Shown here in pieces: positions 47,291-59,391 of a DNA stretch of 64,000 bases. The stretch covers positions 84,853,056 to 84,917,055 of the forward strand of contig CM049310.1 of the NCBI GenBank assembly GCA_026874595.1, written 5' to 3'. Origin of the DNA: Sipunculus nudus. Lineage: Eukaryota > Annelida > Sipuncula > Golfingiida > Sipunculidae. A program made the translations under genes and the position numbers. The notes below the pieces were generated by a model. That model did no database searches and was not told the DNA's origin. It was given only the letters and a program-made list of their open reading frames with translations. The first letter of the stretch is position 1. Every line of letters begins with the position of its first letter.

Positions 47291-49672
47291 TTATTTTATA
47301 AGGTGTAAAATATACTAGAAATGCCACCCTAAATGCAGCACTTGAATAAAAGATGACCAATAGAGTTAGATTAATTAAATTAGCATTGAAACATCCAATT
47401 TGAAGACCAATACCCTTGCAACGTATATAAATGAATGCGACTAACCTGTTGAGTTGACACAAAGCAGCTTTGCTTTGCAAATGTAAAATGTATCAATAAA
47501 CAATGATTAGTTTGGTGAACGTTTATTTTTTTATTTGTCATTCGCAAATCATTCGCTTTCATATTGAAATAATAGTTAAGATTTGGAGCTATATGCTTCA
47601 GATAAAAATAACAAAACATGTCAATCATTATTATATAATATAAATTTAAACAAAATCACTCCATCATTTATATAAAATCACAAAAAAATAATAACTATGA
47701 AACACGATTTTTCAATATCCAAAATATTTAAACATTATATAAGAGCATGCTATAGCTTGTCATAACTGTGTGTGTAGATTTTCAGGATGATTTGGCTATT
47801 TTGGATATATTTAGCTATTAACATTACAGGTAACTTAAATGAAATAAATATAATATAAACACATGATTCTACCCGATGTATACAATCAATCTTTGTAAAG
47901 GACTAAGTAGACCATCTCTCAAAGAAACATAATCCCAAAGGTCTATTAATAACACATGATAGATAAAATAATAAAATCTCCGTATTACTCCTACATTAGC
48001 TGTGATACACACATATACACACATGCACTCACATATATAATTTGTTGTAGGAGCATTAAAATCAAGAAATGTCTTGCCTATAAATATAAACAATGCAATA
48101 TATCTTGCTTGCCTTACCAGTTTGTGCGGGCTGCCACGTTTCCCATGGTTTACTAATGTAATCCGAAGTCCTTGTATGTGTGATTCCTGTGGAATGGATT
48201 TAATTTTATAACCTTTGACTCATTGTTCCTTGCCTTTAAACCAGAGGGGCAGTAAAATGGTTATATTTTAATTTAAAGGGACATAATTAGGAGCAATTTA
48301 TACCTTTTTTACACTATCATTTCAAGTTTGCTTCATACAAAAATCATTAGCCAAAACCATCCAAGCATACGGGATTAGAACCTCCCTTAGAGCTGTTTAA
48401 CACCTTGTTATGGGTTTGCGTGTAAATAAAAATAGTCCACGCGTGTATGTTTACAACAATGAGGCTGCGTGACTAAGGGTCCGCCGCAGTTCCAAAACGC
48501 AGAGTAGTCCAAACTTTTCCTTACATGGACTTCATGTCCTTTGATATATCTTTGTTTGATGGACATTAAGGTCTATGGGATGGAAGTAAATTAATTGTAA
48601 AACCTGTCGCAACAGATTTGTACGATAGGTCCAGGGACCTCAGCGGAAATGATACGGGTGACACAGGTCGTGTATCGCTTTCCGCAAAAAGTGACCGCAA
48701 CATGCGATGTTTTAGCTTGTGGGAACTTGTAATATAAGTCCGTCAAGTCAGTCAGGACATCTCTTGATTGACAGGTGTCGTGGCCCAGGCGATGCGAGAG
48801 TTCCACGTGCTTGGTTTATATTGACGACTGTGATCGTGCCGAGTCCACTTTTAAACATCGTGAACAGGAGTAAGCCTACGGTTTCAGTCAATATTTTGTA
48901 GGAACCAATTTATTTCAAAGCGGAGACGTTATTTCTCGTGTTAACTCAACATGTTTGGTTGGTGATAACTAAATATTTTGATAGTTGTAAACAGTTTTAT
49001 CGTTATAATACGCACCGAACCTAAATAGCAATGTAAACTGTGAAATAGACATTGAGTTGTATTGTAGCGTTTTACTCACCTTCAAGCATGATCACTGAGA
49101 GATTCCTTATCTCTGTACTACCAAAAATGTCAAATTTACATCTGTAAAACCCAGTATCCTTGAGCCGTGCCCCTAAGATAGCAACCCGACCCCATCCTAT
49201 CAACCCGAGCCGGGTCCTGCTGAAACTACTACTAAAAATAATGGGCGGGCCCTGATTAGAAGGGCGCTGTACAAAAAGACATTTCCACGAGTCATCATCC
49301 TGTAGTTTGTAGTATCTCACAGACATTATGGCTTTGAAGTTCACATTGGGACAATAAAGTTGTAGGTCATCTCCTTCATGGAATTTTGTCGCTAGAGTAA
49401 TATGGATATAAAGGACGGCAACTGAAACAAATCAGTATGTGTCGATGAAAAGAAATTATCGCTGGTCCCAGCTACTACTATTGTTAAATTTATATACTTA
49501 CAGAGATCGGCTACAATAAGTATATACCCAAACAAAAAAGTAACCACTCAATTCAAACAGTTGAAAGAATCAGCGGGGATCTGCGACTTTGCCGTACGTA
49601 TTCTTATTAATATTTTCGTCCAGTATTTTACTTGTAAACCAAACCTGGCAGTGTGACTAATGCATTTCTCAT
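44388..49672 (-). CDS. Single Ig-domain type I membrane receptor, complete five-exon gene model (family 1, intact copy)
   Basis: I do not recognise a named orthologue. The exons, in order, are 49645-49672 (start), 49080-49421 (Ig), 45029-45229 (stalk and membrane), 44787-44855 (tail 1) and 44388-44452 (tail 2 with TGA). All joins are phase 1 with GT/AG borders, including strong GTGAGT, GTAAGT and GTATGT donors. The spliced frame is 705 nt, or 234 residues. Residues 1-20 look like a signal peptide split by intron 1. Residues 25-123 form a V-like Ig domain with Cys33 (strand B), Cys104 in a KDTGFYRC strand-F motif, and an extra Cys57. Residues 159-182 are an uncharged membrane helix followed by RAR. 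The tail has Tyr193 and Tyr207 and a basic, proline-rich end (SRRSLPPLPHE). No ITIM or ITAM is visible. Intron 2 is 3.85 kb and contains the dead Ig exon at 46.16-46.45 kb. A cell-surface recognition role is inferred. Confidence 0.66.
45029..45229 (-). CDS. Stalk and transmembrane exon of the intact family 1 receptor
   Basis: The exon is 201 nt, phase 1 at both ends, with acceptor CTTTCAG and donor GTAAGT. It encodes a short Thr/Lys/Asn-rich stalk and then one hydrophobic helix (FWLLIITLTAAS followed by VLAVVLLVSVIIL), stopped by RARNN. The same helix pattern with the TLTxAS core appears in the exons at 6306-6509 and 17411-17638 and, truncated, at 56981-57118. This confirms it as a conserved module of the family. 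Confidence 0.82.
46160..46450 (-). pseudogene. Decayed Ig exon inside intron 2 of the intact receptor
   Basis: The minus strand retains a recognisable strand E and F region (YGRGHVVLTAQPEIAVYYRFKLE) aligning with GWGRIVIL and LYRCRID of the open copies. The strand-F cysteine is Phe, the frame breaks soon after, and no GT donor follows the GAAACAAAT stretch. The front half is shuffled or lost. The matching exon in the duplicate unit (62510-62800) shares the Phe, so the exon was already dead before the segmental duplication. Confidence 0.6.
46612..46650. repeat. (TA)n microsatellite
   Basis: A TA run with one interruption, absent at the matching points 51.13 and 63.14 kb, so it expanded only in this copy. 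Confidence 0.9.
47241..47290. repeat. (AAT)n microsatellite
   Basis: A pure run inside triplicated block copy 1, next to TTATTTTATAA. The poly-Tyr reading on the minus strand is an artefact. Confidence 0.93.
49080..49421 (-). CDS. Ig V-like domain exon of the intact family 1 receptor
   Basis: This exon is open across all 342 nt, from the acceptor TTGTTTCAG to the donor GTGAGT, and is phase 1 at both ends. It supplies the hydrophobic core of the signal peptide (VAVLYIHITLA), then EGDDLQLYC (strand B), VRYYKL (strand C, with Tyr where most V domains have Trp), WGRVAILGA (strand E) and KDTGFYRCKFD (strand F). It ends in NLSVIMLE (strand G). It is the only copy here besides 9888-10232 in which the whole Ig exon is free of stops and frameshifts. 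Compared with that copy it lacks the EQRPSITGD stretch, having VQRPSNQGPP instead, and it carries an additional cysteine after the SW pair. Confidence 0.82.
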
Positions 49673-49689
49673 GGGGACGACTTCATTGT

Positions 49690-50960
49690 GACTCAGTCGC
49701 AGATTCAGATAAAACCAGAAAATCCAGAGACATTTATAGCAGAAGTATTTTCATTACTGATAAACCAACTTTAATCAGGAATGTTTGCACACCAGGCTTA
49801 ACATTATATAAAAGCTACATATGAGTTGACTCTGTAAATAAATGAAATAATGATAAATATAACGAGTAATGATAAATATTTAAAGTTACTTCCCGGTGTC
49901 CACTCATGTGATGCATTGATGTGTTTCAGAAAAGTATTATTGCTGGTAATTGTGAAATAATCATTAAAGTAACAAAATATGATAATTGTAAATAATATGT
50001 CAGTTTAGTTGGCAGAGCAATTGGTTATAAGTAATCGGTTTCCAAACCGAAAATAACGTATACTATTTTTTTTCTAACATTGACGTATAAATTATACTAA
50101 CCGTTTAAAGGAAGATAAATTATATGATTTTATTCTTGTTGTTATTCTCATTTCTTTATTTTTTTTCTTCTTAAAACTTGAACAAAATGTACGTTGTGTA
50201 TAATTCTAAATTGAATTTATCTAAGATCCAGAAAGTACAACAGGTTAGATATTTATATATTTGTCATTCGTAGTTAAAGCAACGACGAGGGAAACTTAAT
50301 TGCGATTAATTCATCAACTTTCTTTTTGAGTCATTGCGTGCAAAAAATATAGGTTGAATAAGTTACCATTATTGGTGAGGAGCGCCATCATGTTTCTTTT
50401 GAGCGTACTCTGGAGTCAAATGATAAAAAAGGCGGAAACAGCAGATTTATTTCATTTATAGTGTTATCTGTGTTATTTATTCTATGTAAAGAAATTATCA
50501 CCTAAGAGAATGTTATAATTGTCAGTAGTTGTTGCCTGCTTGTCACTAACAGAACTTAAAATAAAAATGGAGCACCTTCATTAACCGAGCTGGGATAATC
50601 CAGAGTTTTATTTATACCATATCACCAACAGTGTAATAAGCTACACAGAATAAGTACATTAAAGGCCCACCTATTCTCAATTTAATTCTGGCCTTCTTGT
50701 GTTGACACAATGATCCTTGAAACTAGTGACTAACAACAGCAGAACAACCAAACTAATTACGGGTTGTGGATGAATTACAGTTTGACCAAAGGCATATATG
50801 ATTTGACTGCTTTTATTAGTAACAATATAGAATGTCTGTTTAAAAAACATGATTAGTGAACATACTCCTATTTTGATGGAAGTATGTCATCGGGTTTTCC
50901 CAAAAATATGTGAATAGGAGAAAGATACAGGAAGCAACACCTCTGTCCCTTGGGATATTT
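49690..50960. other. Region upstream of the intact receptor
   Basis: The promoter of the intact family 1 gene should lie in the first few hundred bases to the right of 49690. I see no clear TATA box placement or conserved block. No other gene is visible. Confidence 0.3.
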
Positions 50961-50969
50961 GAAACTATT

Positions 50970-51794
50970 TGAAAAATTATTTTTCAATACCTTGAAACTG
51001 GATTTTGATTAGAATGTCATAATCAGTAAAAATTTATTGTTTTGGTGAAAGTGAAAAACATTTGACAGCGCAGTAGCTGCAGATACAAGAAGATGAACCA
51101 TGGTAGCCCACCCGGTGATGAAACACAGATAACACACATATATATTAATCTCAACTGTAAGTGCATCCTCATTAACGGGTGATTGATTAAGACACGTAGG
51201 AGGAAAGATATGCCCACTAATGAGGAAAATTAGCAAATACTGAACAAACTGTAGGCTCAGGAAAATATGTATCTTCCCGGTATTTAAGTCTGTCTTTCTG
51301 GGTTAATGTTTCTGGGAAATAACACGTTACCTAAGTGTAGATAATACTTATAAAATATCGTTAGAAAACGTTGGTTATACTCTGCAGAGCTGATTTTGAA
51401 AAGTAAATGATTTCTATTACATTTTCCTGTTTTAACAATAATATATAAGAATGATATGTTATAATTCCAACCTGATTTATGTAAAAAGACAGTAACTTTT
51501 AAGGTGCCCCATGTTGTTATTTGAGCAATAATCTTGAACAATAAATTTACAAATCAAGAAACATAAAAATCTGATAAACTCAGAACCACTGAGAGCAATT
51601 CTAGGTTCATATCTGACCCGCTCTGTTCTGAGTTATTGATATATGATAATGATACTTCGAGGAGACCGGATCTATTACATACTCACTCCATCCAATCCAA
51701 GACGATCAACTACAACGTGTTTTATAAGACAATTATATACAGTATTAATAATAATAATAATAATAAAATAAAAAAATAAAAAAACTAATAAAAA

Positions 51795-51825
<31 letters not shown>

Positions 51826-53243
51826 TTTATTTGATAAAGCGTAAAATATACCAGGAATGGCACCCTAAACGCAGCACTTGAATAAAAGATGACCAATAGA
51901 GTTACATTAAATAAATAAGCATTGAAACAACCAATTTGAAGACCAATACCTCTGCAACGTATATAAATGGATGCCACTAACCTGTTGAGCTGCCACAAAG
52001 CAGCTTTGGTTTGCAAATGTAAAATGTATCGATAAACCATGATTGGTTTGGTGAACGTTTATTTTCTGATTTGTCATTCGCAAACATATACTGCTTTCAT
52101 ATCAGAATAATAGTTAAGATTTAGGAGCCTAATGCTTAAGATAAAAATGACAAAACATGTCAATCATTATAATATAATATAAATTTAAACAACATCACTC
52201 CATCATTTAAATAAAAACACAAAAAAAAACCATAAATATGAAACACGATATTTCAATATTCAAAAGCGCTATATTTAAACATAACATAACAGCATGCTGT
52301 AGTCTGTCATAACTGTGTGTGTAGGTTTCCTACATTAGCTGTGATACACACATATACACACATGCACTCACATATAAAATTCGTCGTAGGAGCATTAAAA
52401 TCAGAAAATGTATTGCCTATAAATATAAACAATGCAATATTTCTTGCCTGCCTTACCAGCTTTTGCGGGCTGCAACGTTTTCAATAATTTACTGATGTGA
52501 TGCGAAGTCCTTGTATGTGTGATAACTGTGTGAATCCAATTAATTTTATAACCTTTGACTCATAGTTTTTTCCCTTTAAACCAGAGGGGCAGTTAAATGG
52601 TTATATTTTAATTTAAAGGGACATAATCAGGAGGAATTTAAACTTTTTTTACACTATCAGTCCACGTTTACTTAATACAAAAAGCATTAGCCAAAAACAT
52701 CCCAGCATACGGGATCAGTACCTCCCTTAGAGATATTATGGGTTTGCGTGTTAATAAACATAGTCCACGCGTGTATGTTTACAATAATTAGGCCGCGTGA
52801 CTAGGGGTCGGCAGCAAATCCTTAACGCAGAGTAGTCCAAACTATTCCTTACATAGACTTTATATACTCTGATAAATCTCTGTTGGATGGACATTAAGGT
52901 CCATGGGATGAATGTAAATTAATTGTAAAACCTGTCGCAACAGATTTGTACGATAGGCCCAGTGGCCTCAGCGGAAATGACACGGGTAACACAGGTCGTG
53001 TATCATGTTCCGCAACAAGTGACCACAACATGCGATGTTTTAGCTAGTTGGAACATGTAATATAAGTCCGTCAAGTCAGTCAGGACATCTCTTGATTGAA
53101 AGGTATCGTGGCCCAGGCGATGCAAGAGTCCCACGTGCTTGGTTTATGTCTACGACTGTGATCGCGCCCGGTCCACTTTTAACACTCGTGTACAGAGGTA
53201 AGCCCACGGTTTCAGTTAATATTTTAGCAGGTGCCAATTTATT
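50970..53243. repeat. Triplicated block, copy 2
   Basis: It matches 46460-48917 up to CCAATTTATTTCAA and is joined at 53258 to the second copy of the 40.88-kb block. This junction is therefore the breakpoint of the large tandem duplication. The AAT microsatellite inside it has expanded differently (51743-51830, interrupted by AAAT units). Confidence 0.78.
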
Positions 53244-54679
53244 TCAATTTATTTTAACATTCACAATTGGTTTCAGGTGATTTGTCACTATACAAATATC
53301 GGCTTCTTCTTAAAATTTAAACCTCATGTACTATAGCAAACAACCACATACTATTCACCAAGACAAACAAAGACCATTCAAATTATTTCTATACTAATAA
53401 TATATTATTTATACTCGATAATTCTGGCTAACACATGTATACGTTTGTGCACACTTCGTGAGTATATACTTATTCGTGTATTTATGGTTTTGGTCGAAGT
53501 CCTCCGTGCTTGTTATTATGATCAGAGACCAGCTAGTGGATGATGGTTATAGATTACGACAGTTTATCATGAGTACTTCACATATGCTTCAGATAAAGTA
53601 ATTTTGTGCATATCCTATTTTAAGGTCTGAAATGTTTACTATCCCGTAAATCATACATGTCGTCTGCCGGTACACCGGAGTGGGCCAAACCATAGTTTCA
53701 TAGGATTCACGGAGTCCGTGTGTGATAACACTTTAATATACAGGCATGTATACAGCCGAGGTTATGAAAATAGGGATATAAGATCTAAATTTGTTTAATC
53801 ATCTTACACTCCCTAGTTTTTATAGGATGTGTTTATGTGTTGTACTGCAAACATTGGAACTTATCATTATAAATGTTTGCAAAAATATAATTAACTTACA
53901 TTGCACATACTTAATTTCCATTGTTCACTGTTAATTGAAAACATGTCCTGAACAATTCTCTGATAATAATAATAATAACAATAATTATAATATGATAATA
54001 TGAACAATGCCGTTCCTGTCCAGTATTTTTGCAGGATAGATGTGATATCTTGTGCGTATGTTTGTGCTGTTTACCGATGTTGTTCTTTTAAAACAGGGCT
54101 GAGCGTGTCCACGCAGTGGTGGCAACGCTTTTGACTGATCGTAAAAACAACTCATTTCCGATTAGTCTTACATGGCAGCCGTGGACTGATAACAAGAAAG
54201 CCCTTTGTTAGAAAATATAACCTGACATATGACAGCTACGTAAGAGGAATATTACACGATAATACTATTTGAAATTGAGCAATCCATTAGATATATAAAT
54301 ACTTTCCATATATTCATGATTGTCATTACAAAGTCAGCCGTGCACTGATAAACAATAAATAAAATAGAACTTACCCTTTATATTTGAAATCATGGCACAT
54401 GGTACATATGCCAGAGGATTTTACACGACCAACATGAAGAACGAGCGAAGTGGGCTATCCCATTAGATAAGCACAAATCGATCAGCCTAATGGCCATATT
54501 ATGATAAAGATATGACATTTATGATGAGATATATTGCTGTATCAGTTTAAAAATTTTTCACTTTTTTAATACCCGATATTAATGGTGCGACAAAATCGAA
54601 AAATATACATGCATTAAAGTCCATTGGCCAGGAATGGTCACCGTGCACCCACTCTGGATTTTATTACACGGGTATTTTC

Positions 54680-56080
54680 GGATCCCAAGTTATGTCCAAT
54701 AAATGAATTAAGATGTTAGCTATAATGTAAAAAAAGAGAAAGTTATCAAAATATTTCTTTTCCATCAGAAATATAAACATCGCCATCACGCCGACGTTAA
54801 AATTACACCAGTTTAGTCCCTTTGGTAGCATCAGGCAAAGATTAACATTTCCCGCAAAAATCATTTTTCAATCGTGAATTTCTGTCCTTTATTAATTCAA
54901 ATGAATGATTACGTTCATTCAAAGTTCTCCCCAACAAGGATATCAGGTTCTTAATATAGCGGAAATTACATTAAAAATAAGAAAACTTAAAAATAAAGAC
55001 TGGTCATATTTTAATTTCATGCGATTCGCAAATGAAAATGTATTATTTGACACACATTCTACTGAATGAATTGATTGAATTGATTTGAACATTGCCACTC
55101 TGTGTCTGTACGTTTGACTAAAAAGCTGACGATACACCCCAAGAATCGATATTTGACGGTCATTGATATTACGTTAGTCACGAGACAGCTGTTGATATTC
55201 ATGTGCAAGGTTGCGCGCCTGTCGGATAGTCAAGAAAAGCTATGTTAGCAATAAGACCTATTTTGGCTAACACAATGGAAAAGCTTTGGAAAATTTGTTG
55301 TTAGTATATATCCCGTGCATATGTGTCGGATGAATGAAACCTAAAGCACTAAAATGTATTGCACATCAGAAATTATATCACTTTTATTTTATTTTTGTAT
55401 GCTCTTTATAATTTTCACAAGCAAGTCTGCCATATGTAAGTGGAATACCTATTGGATCTCATTTAGAGCAACACGTCTTCAGATCATCAATAAAACATCA
55501 AAAAGGGTTATCAAATCTTATGTTATATTTCAGTTTAAATATGAATCATGTTAGTCTTTAGCTTACATGTTATATCAATATTGACAACTTTAAACACTCA
55601 TGACTCTTCATGTAAACTCTTGCCTTATATATCATGTGTTACTTAGTACTGATATTTCTCTTCACTTGAAGGTACGAACAGGCTATACATGTTATCCTGG
55701 CTGAATGATAAGGTAGGGATGCAAATGAAGAAGGCAGTAGCAATTTTGTCCTCGGACGGACTCAAACGTGCATGAGTTTTTCTATAGTGGCTCCTTAAAT
55801 TGACAGTTTTTTTTACAAGATTATTCTTCCATCAAACAAACACTCTCTTATTGTCGTACATGTCCGTTTTGTGTGATGCTTTTATGTTTAACTTGTATAG
55901 ATCGTACAGAGGGTACAGACTGTAGAATTTATAAACAACATATCAGCACACTTTACAAATAGATAGACAATCTCTTGTTTGTGTGAACAGAGACAAATGT
56001 CCCAGAGCTACCTGGTGATTCATGATGTTTTGCAGGATGGGGGTCAATGTATTATTGTTGACGTTGGATACGTGAACCTC
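54680..56080. other. Non-duplicated insert in the right unit
   Basis: This stretch separates the copies of 40.88-42.33 kb and 42.89-43.58 kb, which in the left unit are only about 0.55 kb apart. No gene recognised; short open frames only. Confidence 0.35.
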
Positions 56081-56139
56081 GGGAATAAATGCTCATTTTC
56101 TGTCCATCAGCCAGACAAGTAAATCATAATCTCACCGAG

Positions 56140-56141
<2 letters not shown>

Positions 56142-56175
<34 letters not shown>
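56142..56175. repeat. (GA)n microsatellite
   Basis: About 34 bp of AG repeat. In the left unit the same place (42.87 kb) has only GGAGAGAGAAA. Confidence 0.95.
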
Positions 56176-56180
<5 letters not shown>

Positions 56181-56326
56181 TAACATTAGTTCTGTAGTGG
56201 AGGGACTACTCGAGCGTAGCCGGGTTCCCGTCGCTTGCCATCGGATGCGAATAAGACAAGTTTGTACCAAAGATGAAGGGTGCTATAGGGAATAGATCAA
56301 ACGCATGAAAGGATACACTGAAAACC

Positions 56327-56640
56327 GGCTTCTGTGGTCCAGGGATAGAGCACAGGATTCAAAGCGGGGAGGTCTTGAGTTCAAATCTCAGCCGATGAGC
56401 TTTGAGATTTTCACCGTCGACCCGAACCAAGAATTAGCGGTCTGCATGCTTAATGGGAAGGCTGTGACCCACGGCTTTGGAAGTGCGTCTTTGGGAGGTT
56501 CCAAGGTGTGGTGACCCAGCAATGGGGATGATAACACATCCACGATCTATAGATGCGGCAGACTTCGGGCCTGGGTGATAACAGAATATAAAATAATATG
56601 ACAGGGCGCTACCGCTCTGTCACGTAGTTATAATAGACAT
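56327..56640 (+). mobile_element. tRNA-derived SINE in the right duplicate unit
   Basis: Bases 56327-56394 resemble a tRNA. They start with GGCT, which pairs with AGCC at the far end, have a box-A-like TGGTCCAGGGATAG, and have a good box B (GAGTTCAAATCTC). A body of about 250 bp follows. A weaker copy sits at the matching place in the left unit (43037-43350), so the insertion predates the duplication. Confidence 0.5.
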
Positions 56641-56980
56641 GCGTCAGAAAATGATGTTGAAGCCAGAGTTTATAGCGTTCAGCGAGCAGTTGTGCGGAGT
56701 TGTTGAAGGTTTGATCGTCCAATTAGTGAAACCTTCTTCCGCCAACATGCACTCCAGCATACATGAAACAAAAAGACAGTGAACGACACAGGTGTATCTG
56801 AGTTACTTAATGAATGGGGAATTTTCTACCAATTAGAGCACTGACAAAAAGTGTTGTGTATATTCATTGACTTTTAGGACAAAGATTTTGGGGTTGAAAC
56901 TTTGATAAGATATCAGTCAGGGTATACGCCGCTAAGATTTTTTAAAATCTTTTTTCATATAGCAGATGGAGCCCTGAGCC

Positions 56981-57118
56981 CTGAGGCTGCAGTAAGTGTG
57001 ATGATGAGGGGCCAAAATTTGTTCACACGTGCCTTATTGTTAGTCACTGCTGTATTTCTATCTCCTCTCTTAGTATTTGTTACTAGTGGCTTCGTCGTCT
57101 CAAAGGAATCGGTGTTTC
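56981..57118 (-). pseudogene. Truncated stalk and membrane exon, right-hand duplicate unit
   Basis: This is a close copy of 45029-45229. The acceptor CTTTCAG and the stalk (NTDSFETTKPLVTNTKR) are preserved, but the exon breaks off in the helix after FWPLIITLTAAS at about 56981, where unrelated DNA begins. In the left unit the corresponding 1.4 kb (43.58-45.03 kb) also carries both tail exons, so one deletion removed half the helix and the entire tail. It cannot encode an anchored receptor. Confidence 0.75.
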
Positions 57119-57412
57119 CTGAAAGCCATTTGTGCATGATTCTTGTAATATTTAAATTAATATATTGCAACTCTACAACTTTAAGCTCCATAAAAACATC
57201 TGAAAGCACCATGTGTAAAGAATAGCATCTATTTTAAACCAGAGGAGTCTTGTATCAAATCTATCCATCAGGTACATTACCTGGGACAATATATATATAT
57301 ATAAAACTTTATTCGTACAAGGAAGTACAATACATTATATCCAATGAAAAGAATTATGAAATAAATGAAAGATATACAGAAAGAAGGGAAAAAATGAAAG
57401 AACCGACCATAC

Positions 57413-58778
57413 CTATTTAGAATCGGTTGATAATAAATCAATTAGCGTTTTAACCTCATCGGAGGTTAAATGTGATTTACATATCCCATCTTTACATTCT
57501 GTCAATTCTGACAGTAAATCTAAGTTAATGGATGTTGTTACCATCATCAACTGTCTCTTAAGTATCTTTATATTTCTAATGTCTCGTTGTATCCCATGGT
57601 TGTGCATCTGACTTTCCAGATATCGTAAGTGGCCTCCAAGTACACTAATTGAGGTATAATAAGCTCTCTTTGTCAGAAAATTTACAAAGTCATTTGCAAC
57701 ATCCTGCATGTTCAGAAATAAATTTATAAAGCGTGAGCTGATTTTATTTATCACAGCCGGAGAGCCCGCCAGTCCATGGACCATATTCTTGTGCGGGTTA
57801 AATGGTAAGTGCCATAGGTGACGCAGAGCCTTATTGTGTGATGTACTTAATCGATCAATTGACTTATGCTTTAATAACATGGTTTGACAGCCGTGAAAGG
57901 AACAACAATAAGAGTGAAATAGCCTGTTCTTAACCTTGCTAGACAGACATCCGAAATTCGCCGTTAAGGTGTTAAAGGTTGCAATAAATTTTACTCTTTC
58001 ACCGAAGACGTCATTGTTATCTGATCAGTTCCAAGTTACTGTATTCCCCGAGTACTGTACAGAATCCTGCCATTCTAGGGCAACACCATTTAAAACGATC
58101 TTATCTGATATATCTGGATCCACCCTGTTAAAAATAACACATTTTGTTTTCTTTGCGTTATATAACATATCAAATTCTTCAGCAAACGTTTCACATTCTT
58201 TAACCATCTGTTGAAGCCCCGTCCGAGTCGGACATAAGAGCTTAAGATCGTCCGCATAGCCAACAGCACCAGCAAAATAATTTCCAATATAACATGCTAT
58301 TCCCTTATTTGTGAGACGTTTTAAAAGCTCGTCCATATAAATATTAAACAGAAGGGGGATAATACAACCCCTTGGCGTACACCATTATTAGCCAAAACTA
58401 ATCAGATAGATGACCCATCGAATGCCTCTAATCATAATCCGGTGCTTATGAAATGGGTCTTTCGGTATAGGTATAATTTCGTAAGTATTCATATCAACTG
58501 GGACATGTCCATGTAAAATCGTAAAATGAAATAAAATTGATTTATATATATATATATACACACAAACGGTGTGTTCCACTAATGATATGGTCAGACTGCA
58601 GAATAAATCTTCCATCGGATTTACCAGTTTTTGAATAATTTACAGCCATCCTAACGTCGGACACACCAATGATGAGAGTATCCTTTGGTAATATGTTTTT
58701 GATTGCCTGAATGACAATATTACTATGTTTCTCCGCTTTATCTGGAAGGCTATTATACAAGTGTCTGTATTTTTCCAC
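57413..58778 (-). pseudogene. LINE reverse transcriptase, internally deleted
   Basis: The front part (58456-58778) retains the finger region ending in HGHVPVDMNTYEIIPIPKD. The palm motif with the catalytic AGAVGYADD box lies at 58247-58266, followed by FNA-like YNAKKTK. The C-terminal tail runs to 57413. Between PIPKD and MDELL the palm segment with the first catalytic Asp is absent, replaced by about 100 bp that include an inverted 50-bp copy of the endonuclease end (58406-58455). Confidence 0.78.
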
Positions 58779-59391
58779 GAAGTGATTCGTAATATCTGTA
58801 CTAGTAAATTCATTATCAACAGTTCTGTTCTGTGAAGGGCCGACTTAATTCTTCATCTTTAATTCGGTCCATACGTCTCTGTCTCGACTTTTATTTATCA
58901 TGTCCGCCATACGTTGCTTACGTAGGTTATTCTCCTGTCTTTGGCAGTTTCTCAATATTCTGTGATATTCTGCAGGGGTCCTACGTCTAACAACAGCCAC
59001 ATGTCCTGTATTTGGGCGATCATTCTATATCCAAAGCCAGTGCCAGAACAAGGACTGTTCTTTAATTGGTTTTACCGTCTCTGACCAGTATGGTTTTCGT
59101 TATCTGTTAGAGCTTGTTTGTTTTCGGTATAGTAGCCACTTGTAACTTGCATCTACACAACTTTAAACAATGTTTGCATAAAGCTTATCTATATGTTTTA
59201 TGTGGGTATGTGGTGAAGAGGTATTGTTGTAACATGTTATTATATCATTAGAATTATTATTTGTTTTCTTAATTTATATAGACTGTGTTTTTGTATCCCT
59301 GAATAGCATCCGCAGTTGCATTTAATAATTCAACCTGATCACGTTTAGGGTAAGTATCACAGTTATCTCTGTATTTGTCTACACGAATAAC

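Larger units (their letters stand above)
46460..48920. repeat. Triplicated block, copy 1
   Basis: It is also found at about 50970-53243 and from 62970 to the window end. Shared landmarks are TTTTCAATACCTTG, a CATCCTC(TT/A)TTAACGGG segment, an AAT microsatellite followed by TTATTTTATAA, and the segment around AGTCCGTCAAGTCAGTCAGG. It contains no convincing gene. Copy 3 runs out of the window. Confidence 0.8.

Noticed and set aside
56327-56394. Functional tRNA gene
   Set aside because: The acceptor stem pairs for only about four bases and a conserved non-tRNA body follows, shared with 43.04 kb; a SINE head explains it better.
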